Part shown: piece by piece, positions 1 through 11,212 of the stretch
How the letters are laid out: each line of letters opens with the position of its first letter
Numbering within the stretch: the first letter of the stretch is position 1
Assembly (NCBI GenBank): GCA_030052745.1
Contig: JANBVO010000001.1
Location: 1,612,001-1,676,000 of the forward strand
Reading direction: 5' to 3'
DNA: 64,000 nucleotides
From: Pleurostoma richardsiae
Taxonomy: Eukaryota; Ascomycota; Sordariomycetes; Calosphaeriales; Pleurostomataceae
Notes under the pieces: model-generated
Told to the model about the DNA's origin: nothing
Seen by the model: only the letters and a program-made list of their open reading frames with translations
Database searches by the model: none
Translations under genes and position numbers: made by a program

Positions 1-3000
1 CCCCTCCTCGCTCTTCAATTCGGGCTGATTGTAGGTATAGTCATGCCGCATTCGACTTTCACTAGACTGACCATTAGTAGTTCTTCGGCCTCTACTCCGC
101 ATTTGCCCTGTCCTTTTGGTACGGGAGCAAGGCATACTCAGAGGGCAGCATTCACAGTGTTGGCACCGTTGTCATGTGAGCTCAAGATTGCTGTTGTTGA
201 GATTAAATCCACTGACAGAAAGGTAGTGTTCTCATGTCAGTCATGCTCATGGTGATATCGCTGGAGCGTATATCGACACCCCTCATTGCTGTCTCCAAAG
301 CTATGGTTGCCGCAGCCGAGTTCTTCGCCGTCATTGACGCCCCGCGGCCGGACACTGGCCACCTTAAGGACCCCGATGTGTCTGCTTCAGAAGATATCGT
401 GTTCAAGGGGGTTACGTTTGCCTATCCTGGTCGGCCACACGTGAAAGTTATCGACAACCTGGACCTGACGATTGAGACGGGAAAGGTTACGGCCATTGTC
501 GGACCATCTGGTTCGGGCAAGAGCACCATCGTTGGGCTTGTGGAGCGATGGTACACCCTCCACGACCAATATGTCATTGCAAGAGCCGTCGCTCAAGACC
601 CCACAAAGAAGAAGAAGACCACCCAGGTTGATTCAGGAAAGGATAGCGAGAAGAAGACGTTCTGGTCCAAACTTACGAGGAAGGGAACAAAGAGCGAAAC
701 AGATGAGGGAGATGAAGACGACGATCCTGTAGGACTAGCCGAAGAATCCGGACCACCCGTTCAACTTGAGGGCACCATCGAGGTGGCGGGCCGGAAGCTG
801 GACGACGTCGATCTGAAATGGTGGAGGTCCCAGATTGGACTGGTCCAGCAAGAGCCGTTCCTCTTCAATGATACGATCTATGCTAATGTTATGCACGGCC
901 TGGTTGGGACGCAATGGGAAAATGAGCCCCTGGAAGTTAAGAAGGAGCTTGCCCGAGATGCTTGCAAAGAAGCATTCGCGGATGAGTTCATTGATAGACT
1001 TCCGGATGTGAGCTCCAGAGGGACCCCCACCCGCTGTCTTTTTCTCATACTAATTGGTTCCTAGGGCTACGATACACAAGTTGGAGACTCTGGGACCAAG
1101 CTGTCTGGTGGTCAACGTCAGAGATTGGCCATTGCCCGAAGCATCGTCAAGAAGCCCAAGATATTGATCCTCGACGAGGCTACGTCTGCGATCGACGTGC
1201 GTAGCGAGAAGATTATCCAGCTTGCTTTGGATAAGGTCTCCCAGGGAAGAACCACCATTACCATCGCCCATAGACTGTCTACGATTAGGAAGGCAGACAA
1301 GATAGTGGTGCTGCAGAAGGGCCGGCTTGTAGAGCAGGGAACCCACGAGAGCCTCCTTGAGAATGAGGGAGGAGTATACTCTGGCCTCGTGCAAGCTCAA
1401 AGTCTGGCCCTCGGCGCTGATGACGACCACGAAAGCGGCCCTGAATCTGACGAAGACATCGAGACTATACTAGCTCGTGAAAAGAGCGCCGCCAGGTCAG
1501 AGACTGAAAGCACGAGACAAATTACCAAGTGGAAGAACCGCGGGTTGATCGGCAGCTTCGGACGCCTCCTGTATGAGCAAAAGAGCAGGTGGCCCGTCTA
1601 CTTCATCATCGTCATCTTTGCTGCGTGTGCTGCAGGTGAGTAAAGGAGCTGCTGTCCCGTAGGACTTAGGGAGATGTACGCTGACCAAGATTAGCTGGAA
1701 TTCCTCTACAAGCCTACCTGTTCGCCAAGATCATCGTCGTCTATCAGTACACCGGGAGCAAGCTTCGGCACGAGAGCGAGTACTGGTCTCTGATGTGGCT
1801 GGTCTTGGCAATATGCTTGGGCTTCTCCTATCTCGTCTTAGGCTTTGCTGCCACGCAGCTACAACATGTACGTGACATCCCAGTTTGCTCTTGTCCTAGA
1901 CTGTTAATGCTAACTTCGCCAAAGTACATCTGTGCCGTGTACAGGCAGCAGTACTTCAGCGCCATGCTCTATCAGAAGATCGATTTCTTCGACGACGAAG
2001 AACACTCCACTGGCAGCCTTACTGCCCGCGTTGCAGGTGATCCTAAACAGCTCGAGGAACTCCTAGGTATGAACATGGCGATGGTCTACACTTCTATCTT
2101 CCAGCTGATTGGCGGGCTGGCCGTTGCGTATGCGTACGGATGGAAGCTCGCTCTTGTCGCCATGTTTGTGACTGTTCCTCTCGGTCTCGCGGCAGGATAC
2201 TTCCGGCTGAGATATGAGCTCCAGTTTGAGAAGATGTACGCCGAGGTATGTCGGAGCAAGCCCCCAACGATCTCCTTCCGTAGCATGAGCTGACTCGCCT
2301 GAACCAGGTGTTTTCTGAGTCCTCGAAATGGGCATCTGAATCGATCGGCGCCTTCCGCACCGTCTCATCCCTCACACTTGAGGACATCATCTGCGACCGG
2401 TACAGTGATCTGCTCTACGGGCACGTCAATAATGCGTTCCGGAAGTCGAGGTGGACCACGCTCATCTTCGCCATGTCGGACTCAGTCAGCTTGGGGTGCC
2501 AGGCTCTGATCTTCTGGTATGGCGGAAGACTGCTGGCCAGCCACGAGTACAATGTCTTGAATTTCCTCATCTGCTATATGGCCGTGATCCAGGGCGCCGA
2601 GTCTGCAGGCCAAGGGATGTCCTTTGGTCCGAACGCCGCCCAGGCTTCCGCTGCCGCCAACCGCATCCTTAGCATTAGAGAAACTCGGAACACTGATAAC
2701 ATCTCCACGGATGAGAAGATACCGCACAGCGACGGGGGTGCGAAGATTGAGCTCCGCGATGTGAGCTTCAAGTACCCCACAAGGAACGTGTCCATCTTCA
2801 AGCATCTCAACATCACCATCGAAGAGGGTCAGTTCGCTGCTCTGGTCGGTGCTTCTGGCTCAGGCAAGACCAGTATTGTGTCCCTCCTGGAGAGGTTCTA
2901 CGATCCTCAGCATGGCCAGATCCTCCTGAACGGGAAGGACATCAAGGATGTCAACGTCTATGAGTACCGCAAGCTCCTTTCGCTTGTGGCTCAGGAAGCC

Positions 3001-3597
3001 TCCCTGTTCCAAGGTACGTAGACGCAAGCCGTCACGAAGTCTGAATCACAATATGGGCTAACACGCACTCCAAACAGGCACCATCCGAGATAATATCCTC
3101 CTCGGCGTCGATCCCTCGACTGTGACGGACGAACAGATCCACAGTGTCTGCCGGGAAGCCGCCATGCACGACTTCATCGTCTCGCTGCCCGACGGCTACG
3201 ACACCAACGTGGGCTCAAAGGGTGTCGCCCTCAGCGGCGGGCAGAAGCAGCGCATTGCCATTGCGCGCGCCCTCATGCGCGACCCGCAGGTGCTGCTCCT
3301 GGACGAGGCGACGAGCAGCCTCGACTCCGAGTCCGAGAAGCTCATCTCCGCCGCAATCCAGAAAGTCGCCAAGGGCCGCACCACGGTCGCCGTGGCGCAC
3401 AGGCTGTCGACCATTCAGAATGCGGACATCATCTACGTGCTGGGCGAGGGACGTGTGTTAGAGAAGGGGAACCACGCCGAGCTTTTGAGGCAGAAGGGCG
3501 TGTATTGGCACATGGTAAAGCGATCCCCCATCCGACTGTTTGTTGTGTGTGTTGCTGACAGCATCGACAGTGCCACAGCCAGGCTCTGGACCGCTAG
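1..3597 (+). CDS. ABC-B family full transporter (MDR/Ste6-like), 5' end outside window
   Basis: This is the 3' part (about 1,046 residues) of an ATP-driven membrane exporter. Exons that keep one frame: 1-30, 81-175, 227-1007, 1065-1635, 1695-1867, 1925-2245, 2308-3013, 3078-3514, 3571-3597. Order of parts: the last helices of membrane domain 1; ATP-binding domain 1 (Walker [10 protein letters not shown]-loop QQEPFLF, signature LSGGQRQR, Walker [13 protein letters not shown]); an acidic linker; membrane domain 2; ATP-binding domain 2 ([28 protein letters not shown]); and the short family-typical end CHSQALDR on a 27-nt last exon. Domain 1 carries an unusual charged insertion of about 70 residues between Walker A and the Q-loop (nt about 555-770). 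Both sites look competent, so ATP hydrolysis is expected. The substrate cannot be read; a drug, lipid or pheromone exporter are all possible. The gene is convergent with the next one. Confidence 0.93.
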
Positions 3598-4118
3598 TGG
3601 GAATGACGGTTTATCTCCCCTCTGAATTTGGTAACGGATGGTTAGTTTTGATACCCAAGCATCAACTGTATGATATCTGAGCGAGCAAGCGAACGAGCAT
3701 CTTCAACCGCTCCATTCGCCTCTCCTCTTGGATTTGGGATGGACAAAACAGGATAGAGACGGTTGGATATTTGTTTCTGCATTCATAGAAACGAGTCGTC
3801 GGGACTCTGGACGTGGACGGGCGAGGCTAAAATTCCGCTCTGGGTACAGCGACGCTCTCATCTTCTGCCTGGACGTTTGTCCGTGTATTGTGTTGTCACA
3901 ACTCCTTTATACAAGTACATAGGGTGAAGACAACACCCCTCCTGCAACCATGTCCTCATGTGGTAGGAAATATTACCGGTGTCGATCTATTATCTGAGTG
4001 AAGTGCCTCCGAACGCCAACCCTGGATAAACAACGCTCCGTCTATGGTATCTATCGCTAGAATCGTGATAGAGCAGCACGACCTCTGCAATCTCTCCCCT
4101 CCCTCCCCGGAACCACCC
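3598..4118. other. Convergent intergenic region (3' ends)
   Basis: This stretch lies between the stop codons of two convergent genes, so it should hold both 3' untranslated regions. I see no coding potential or repeat in it. Confidence 0.6.
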
Positions 4119-5407
4119 TCACTCCGCCTCCCACCCCCAGAACTCGTATATAACCCTCAGCGTCTCCCCCGGATTCGTCATCGGGAAGTCGTGACCGCCC
4201 TCCACGACCTCCCACTTGACCCTCTCCCGGCCGCCCAGCAGCGGCAGCGCGTCCGCCGCGTAGTCCACCGGGTGCACGATCTCGTCGCCCCGCCCCAGCA
4301 CCACGCACGTCGAGCCGGCCGGGCGGCCCGCCAGCGCCGCGTACGCCGCCTCCTGGCCCATCAGCGGCGCGTACCGCAGGCTGGAGGTGAAGGACGGGAT
4401 GAACCCCTCGTGGTGCGCCGCCATCCACCCCACGTGCCCGAGCACCCTGCGCTCCAGCGGCGCCGCCGCGGAGCCGGGGGGCGGGTCGGCCGCCTCGGAG
4501 GCGGCGAGCGCGACGGCCTCGGAGACGGGCGCGCCGGGGTGGTGCCGCTGGTGCGCCGGCTGCTGCTGCTGCTGCTGCTCCGCCTCGTCCGTCTCATCCG
4601 TTCTGCGCTGCTTCGCGCTCGCTGCGATCGGCCGCTGCAGCCTGCTCTTGGTCATGCGCGCCAGGATCCCCTCGGGCACCCAGCCGCCGGTGAACAGGAA
4701 CCTGGTGACGGCGCCGAAGTTGGCGGGGCGGATCAGCCCCGCGGGGGCCAGCAGCACCAGGCCGGCCACGAGGCCGGGGAGCGCGCCGGCCAGGTGGACG
4801 GCGACGCCGCCGCCGAGAGAGTAGCCGACGAGGTGCAGGGCGCCGGCGCCGGTCCAGGCGACGGGCGAGGAGGCCATGGCCAGCAGCGCCTGGGAGGCGT
4901 ACAGCCGGGCGTCGTGGGGCAGGTCGCCGACGCCGTCGCTAAAGCCGCGGCCGAACAGGTCGAAGAGCATGACGCGGCACCCGCGCCGGGCGAGGTCGTG
5001 CGCCAGGTAGGTCAGCGACTGGCACGAGGTGCTGATGCCGTGGATGAAGAGCACCTTCCGCCCTGCCGGGGGGCCGAACTCGTAGACGCGGATGGAGCCG
5101 TACTTGTGTGGGGCTTTGTTAGTATTCACATTGGGTTCCATATCTGCGTGTGATGACTTACTGGGGTCTGGACGTCGCGGGCGCCGGGGAACGCGTCGGG
5201 CTTGTAGAGGAGGGAGTCGAGCTCCTCCTTGGAGAGCTTGGGGATGGTGGTGACGAGGGGGTTGGGGTAGGTCTGTGGCTTAGAGGGCTGCAGCGCGTAT
5301 CTGAAGAGTGCGAGGAGGGAGAGCGTCGTGACGACGGTGGTGGAGACGACGAGTGTCGTCCTGCTGCCGTCGGGCTGGCTTGTCCACAGCCTCGATAGGA
5401 GATCCAT
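4119..5407 (-). CDS. Membrane-anchored alpha/beta hydrolase
   Basis: Two exons (5407-5162 and 5102-4119) joined in phase 0 across a 59-nt intron with a CTAAC branch site give 409 residues. The start is the ATG at 5407. Residues about 17-40 are a hydrophobic segment, likely a single N-terminal membrane anchor. The hydrolase fold follows: the HGIS oxyanion-type loop, nucleophile elbow GYSLGG (Ser near residue 177), an acid site in GRGDEIVHP and the catalytic His in EGGHDFP, so Ser-Asp-His all look present. The middle lid region holds a six-glutamine run from a CTG/CAG repeat and low-complexity Pro/Ala sequence. The exon is very GC-rich. Substrate is unknown; lipase, esterase and valacyclovir-hydrolase-like roles are all possible. 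Confidence 0.88.
4561..4578. repeat. (TGC)6 microsatellite coding polyGln
   Basis: Six tandem TGC units on the plus strand read as a glutamine run on the minus strand inside the lid region of the alpha/beta hydrolase. It is likely length-variable between strains (inference). Confidence 0.85.
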
Positions 5408-6125
5408 TATCTTCCTTCTTGGTGGGTAGCTGGTGGAATGATTGACGGCTGAGCCACTTTGATATTGGACCCGAGACGTGCTGCTATTGAAGATAGTGGC
5501 CGAATTTAACTAAACACCGTGAAAAAGGAGCCGTAATTGGAATCCAGTGAAATAAAGGCAGGAGAGAGAGGCCGAAAGCATGACACAGTGTTGTTGTCCT
5601 TTGTCGTCAGTCCGGAATGACTGTTTTGAGTGCTTATCACCTGTGAGGCTGAGCGTGTTGGCGGCGCAGGGGACGAGCCAACGACCGTGAGACACGCCCC
5701 ACGTGGGCTGCTCTCCAGGCTCACACATCACACATCGACCGACAGCAGCGACCTCCATAACCAGCAAGGTATGGATGGATACTGCGGCATGGTCCACAGG
5801 GACAGATCAGTGTGCCACGTGTAGATATCACCCGGATGAATGAAGGACATGTAGATATATGCATTGATTGTCCTGATGATCCCAGCGTTGCACGCACCAT
5901 CCAAGATATCCAGTGGTATATAGGTAGGTAAGTGGACCAGTAAGTGACGACCGCTCGTCTATCCCGCCCATGAACGCCAGCCGACACAGAGATTCTTCTG
6001 TCCCCGAAGGATATTGTGTCCGACAAGTTGATAAACAAGTCGAATCCCCTCACCCAAGCTGGTGATTGATAACCAAACCCAGAGGAACCCATTAATGACC
6101 ATGAACTTTTCCAAGTGTGCCCGTT
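5408..6125. other. Intergenic: hydrolase promoter and transcription factor 3' end
   Basis: Upstream sequence of the hydrolase (minus strand) and downstream sequence of the transcription factor (minus strand). It contains a short TAGGTAGGTA run at 5931-5940. No gene seen. Confidence 0.5.
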
Positions 6126-9100
6126 TTACCCTAATCCAACCGCCCACGCCGCGTTCCCAAGCTGTTTGATCAGATGACACAGGTTCTCCACGATAGGCGG
6201 CAGCTGCCCGTCCATCTGGAAGTTGGCCCTCAGGATATCCTGCGCCACCTCCATGCACGCCCTGGGATCTTCCAGGTACGCTGCCGCGCCGCCGCCTGTC
6301 TCTCCGCCCTTCGCAGCAGGTCCTCGCACGGCCGCTCTTCCCTGGCCCAGCCGTATGAAATTTTCAACCTGCGTGGACTCCGGCTCATCGAGAAAGACCA
6401 TCGTCTCGTAGCCCGCTGCTGAGGGGACTCGCCTCGTGGCCTTCGCGACGACGCCATGCGTCCACAGCGCCAGCGCCGCGTGATGCACGGCGATGGCATA
6501 GAAGTCCTTGAGATGGCCCGAAGGATAGCCCTTCGCACACCGCAGGATCTGTCCTGCGTGCCACAACGCCTGACGGGATTCGGCACTATCCGTCCAGCGC
6601 TGTAGAGTGGGGTATATCCTCCGAGCCTGCTCCTCGCCTTCTTTGCCTGAGAACAGCTGCAGGTCATCGAGTGAGACGTGCAGATTCATCTGTAGAAGGT
6701 TCAGTACTAAGCTCTCTTGTGTCGACAACACCTCATTCCAGCCGGACATGGCCAGCTGGAAGTTATGCAACTGCTTGCAGAGCTCCTGGTGTCGAGCGCT
6801 GATCAGCATGTTCGTGCTACCTCCCATTCCTGGCGGAGAGAACGGGCCAAGCCGGTGCACAGCGTTTAGCTGCCGCCATTCCCAGATGAGCGCCCAGAAC
6901 CCGTGCAGGTAGATTGATATGGCGAACTGAACATCTAGCCGCTCATGATTGGCGAAGAGGAGATTGATGTCGCGGAAGAGGTCAACCAGCGAAGGCGGCC
7001 GTTTGGCCTGTCCTGCTGATCGCTGTAGGTATTGCACCTTCCACTCCTGTGGTGACCTGGCAAACCAGAGCTCCTTGGCTTCCGGGAGTGGTAATGACAA
7101 CTCCGCGTACGATATCGATGTGTTGACAAGAGTTGTCATCGACGTCTGGGCGTGCCTGAGAAACAAATGAAAGGCGAGTCTGTGTGATGCCAGTCAGCGT
7201 CTTGTATTTTTACTGTGCTTGTACCCTCGCTCAGGCTTACCTCTTCCATGATTCCCTCTGGCACCATTTCTTCCACTTTTCGTTCAATACGTCGCCTTCA
7301 TCTGCGGGGTCGACGGCAATAGGTGGATATGAAGTTCTCTGGAAGATGCCGCGATACCGCATCATCTATGCATCCGTCAGCAGCTATTCCAGGGCTCTGG
7401 GCGACATAATACGCCACATACCGTAGTAGGTATCTGCAGATCTATTTGGATACGTTAGCCTTGTCCAAAAAGGCCCAATTAGGGGTAGCACTGACGGCAT
7501 TCTGCAATCTCCATCTTCTTGCGGTTTCCGCTCCAGAGCGCGATGTCTTGTCCAAGAATCAACGCTTGTACAAGCCCAAGGTTCTGTATGGAAGCGTGGT
7601 GTTCCTCGAACTACCGGAAGACAGTCAGTTCCTACTTCCATAATGGCAACTACTACGATGCACAAGGCTGTCTCAAGTCATATTCTTACCCGCTCCGGAA
7701 TGTCAAGTCCTAGAAGCACCGGTGATCAGTCTCTAGCAAGTAACTTCGGAAACTCGGGCGAAAACTCACTAACGGCCTCCGCAAGCGCAAAGCCAAACTT
7801 CCTCAGCGTCTGCACGGGAGTTAAGACTGCTCCTGCCGCGGCAGCAACGGCCAGCAGTTCGGGCCGCTGAGTGTTTAGCTTGAAGGAGCCGTAGTGTATC
7901 CAGGTCGATACTTGGCATAGATGAGAAGCCAAGAAGAAGTGGACTAAGGTGTCTATAAGCTCAGCCGAGGGAAAGGAGGAAGCTACACGGTTTATAATAG
8001 TGTTTGTTTTCAATGTGCCCAAGACGATTGCCAGGATTTTGTCCCTGCCGGCTTGGTCCACCTTCCCATTCACGACACGATCCAATCGTCTTCTTGTCTC
8101 CTGGAATTGCACACTGTGAGCGTCTCCTGAGGGGACAGGCAGACTGGCTTGTTCACTGTAGGCGTTATCCGTCTTGCTGGGCATCCATCTCCAGGGAGAA
8201 TCTGTCCAGATCTTCACCAGCGTCCGGCGCATCTGGGATATGTCGGCTGGGTCTTCTGAATGAGGTGCATACTGTTGCGGAGGCAGCTGAGTAGACGGGT
8301 CCTGTAGCACTCCACCGACATTCCACTGATCAAGCAGTCCAAAATCCATATCGTTCAGATCAAGGTTCGAATCATCGCAGAAGTCGAGGACAGCGAGGCC
8401 TTGAGCCTCTTCGACTTTCGGGGCTTGCAGCTGCTGATCGTAAAGAACATCGCGCAGAAAGTCAGAGAAAGGCAATCTGGACATATCGACCGGATTATTG
8501 GCCTGGTAACTTGGCGCGTAGCTGTCTGGATTGCCTATAAGAGGTGTCAGGGTCTCACGGTAGAGATATCTTCGAAGCGACAAAACAAGGTCGCAAATCT
8601 GAACGAAACAAGGGCAGAGCCAATTGATGAGGAGATGTGTCAATCTCTGACAGAAAGATCAGAGTAGCAAATCGAGCAAATTATGCTGTTAAAGTACACA
8701 GAGCACGATAACGATGGGTTGAGACTGCGATCGATGCAGATGCCAACGTTTGTCGCGTGGCCAAATCACGACGCTCGGGATTAAAGACTGAGGAGGTGCT
8801 CACTTTGATCCATTATGGTTTCAGGAGTCGGTAACTGCGCTTCTTCACTGAGGGGGTGGCTAACACCAAGTGGAGGATTGTTGTCCGTTGTCTGGACTTG
8901 AAGCGGATTTGACTCAGGAGCAGTCACTGGCCGGAGGCGGTGGGATGGAGGATCACTCTGAGGTCGATAAGGTCGAGGAGAAGGAGTATGCGCTGTTTGA
9001 CTGCTTGTAGTAGCAGCAGGATGCGTTGGTAGACTGGCGGAGTGAGCGGTTGCGGAGAGATGGAGAAGGTGCATAGCAGCAGCGGAACCAGCTTCAGACG

Positions 9101-9730
9101 ACGAGTATTCGCAGTTGATGTTCCGGCTCCGGCACCTGGCGCATGGCTTCACTTCTTCGCACTTGACTCTTGCCTTGGCGCAGGCCACGCAAGCATGCGC
9201 TACTCGGCCGGCGCTTGGTGATGCGTTGATGCGCCTCTTCTTGGTGCCGTTGTCGTCGTTGTCGTGGTTCGCGCGATGCCTTTTCAAAAGGTCGGCGCGG
9301 CCAAAGGCCTTACCGCAAACCTAGAGCGATGTCAGCGCTGGGGGTGGTGGTCGGTGGCTTCGCGAGACGGGAGACAGACATCGCAGAGAAAGCGCTTGCC
9401 GAGGGTATGCGTCGCAATGTGCCTCTGGAGGTGTTCTGGCCGTGAGTATCTCCGCAAGCAGTCAGCGCATTGGTACAGGCTTGTGTTGCTGGCGTGGCCA
9501 CGGGCACCGCCTGGCGTCGTTGGGGAGGCAGACACAGGCGTGTGCGGCGGGCCAAGGTTGGCTGTTATTGAACCGGCTGGGGAGGTAGCGGAAGATAGAG
9601 GCGCCACCAAGGGAGGATTGGTTATCGAGGTAATAGCCGGGGTGGTGAGGGGCGGAGGAGCTGAGAGCGCCGGCGTGGGTGTCGAGTCGTCGACATTTTG
9701 GAGGAGATGGGAGAGCGAGGGACCGGCCAT
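6126..9730 (-). CDS. C2H2 + Zn2Cys6 dual zinc-finger transcription factor
   Basis: A nuclear DNA-binding regulator of 988 residues in eight exons: 9730-9380, 9320-8804, 8534-7770, 7709-7690, 7610-7496, 7441-7422, 7365-7241, 7179-6126. All junctions keep frame; two exons are only 20 nt. Near residue 110 there are two C2H2 fingers (C-x2-C-x12-H-x3-H each, the second split by intron 1). A Zn2Cys6 cluster follows with spacing C-x2-C-x6-C-x5-C-x2-C-x6-C, then a fungal-specific transcription factor middle domain (blocks such as ALWSGNRKKMEIAE, ESWKRLAFHLF and a C-terminal ENLCHLI). The combination resembles the RegA-like C6/C2H2 group. I chose ATG 9730 because the open frame upstream has no ATG. 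An out-of-frame upstream ATG at 9765 opens a 47-codon frame that overlaps the start and might dampen translation (inference). Targets unknown. Confidence 0.9.
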
Positions 9731-11212
9731 GGCTCGGCGACCTTTATCGGACTGCTCAACTGCATAACCGTCGGCGTCTTCTACGGCCCCCGTCCAACGG
9801 TTCGTAATCTCGAAGCTAAGAGGCTCCCCAGTGCTGTGCTTGCGTTTCAGCACCCGCTAACACTGGCAGCGTGATGTGGGATGTGGGCGAATAGCCAAGA
9901 TGCGGACCGGTAGACGGGAACGCAGAGTGGCAGCGCCGGCAGCGTCTAGCAGGGCCGCTTATCTCTTTCGTCGGCATATGCCTCTGGCGTGACTGGCGGA
10001 ATCAGGAACGGAACCGGGGGCGCGCGTCGTGACTGCGCAAGGTTAGAGAGCGCGGAGCTCACGTCGACTGTCAACTGTCGACGAGACATCGTCGTCATCC
10101 CCGGTCCGAATCAGGAAAGGTGGCCCGGCCTGGTGTGAGTTTAAGGGACGTGAAAATAAGACGTGTGGGGCCGACCGGGATCCGCATCCACTGTCCCCGC
10201 GCTAGAGCATTAAGGTGCGCTGCAAAGGAACCAGGAAGGCGGAACCGAACACCGTGCAAATAAGATCAGACGGGAACCCCTGCGCGGGAACGGAGCACCT
10301 TGGCTCGCCTTGACGTGCGCTCAGGTCTCTTGCCGAGGTTCGCGCCTAAGCGATCGATCCCTGATATCAACAAGATGCCTGTCTGTCACAGGAGTTGCGG
10401 CGATACTCCCGCACTCTTCAGCTATCACCAAATCATGCTAGAAGACGCGTGCGGTGTCCCGCAGCGCTGCCAAGCCTTTTAAGATGTGCCACATCGAGTC
10501 AGCGTTTCATCCTGGCCCGAAAAGTTCATCAAAAGCTCCCCAGAACCCCTGGAACCGGTGGTAGCGCTTAAAACGTCTTACGCGTCTTTTCTCTATCCAG
10601 GATTATCCATTTAATGTTTTAATTTACACTGTAGTCAAAGCGGTAGCGAGGACCGCATGCTACCTGCAGGCCAACCGTTGAACTAATGTCCTCTGCACAT
10701 GTCTTTACCGAGCTTGAACCTCTCCGGGGCACCATCAAGAGATAGCGAGGAAGGGTCACTATGAGCACATCGACCTGACGCGGCCATGCGAAACCCTTCT
10801 CCACACGTCGAAGTATCGCAGTGAGGACGGCACGCTTCTGCTTCGGGACTCGCGGGCGCGACTGTGGAGCTTCGGACCGGGCTCCGGAGCGGTGGATCCG
10901 TACCTTACCTTAGCACAGCCGGCCGGCTTGGTACGGATGCGGGATCTTCAGGTGTACAGCTCTCTGTTTCTTGCTTCGGGCTTCCGCCGCTTGGATCGTC
11001 GTCGTCCAGGGCAAGTCATCCATAGAAGTCGGCTCGCGATTCCGTTTAGTTCTCAATGGCTGTCACGGATGGTGTTTGCTTGACGTCTGAGATGTCCACT
11101 GGAACGTACCGTCTCCTCGAAACACACTGCCCCCGAGAAAACAGTCCTTGACCATCCAATCGGTCTTGTTCTTGATGCTATTACTGGTTGTCACTCTGCC
11201 TGTAGAATCATC
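9731..11212. other. Divergent intergenic region (TF and MFS promoters)
   Basis: About 1.5 kb between two genes transcribed away from each other. It must carry both promoters and 5' leaders. Small open frames here (for example 10300-10482) have no recognisable content. No repeat or RNA gene seen. Confidence 0.55.

Noticed and set aside
4044-5153. 369-codon plus-strand frame opposite the alpha/beta hydrolase
   Set aside because: A GC-driven antisense shadow with no motifs; the minus strand has the full catalytic triad.
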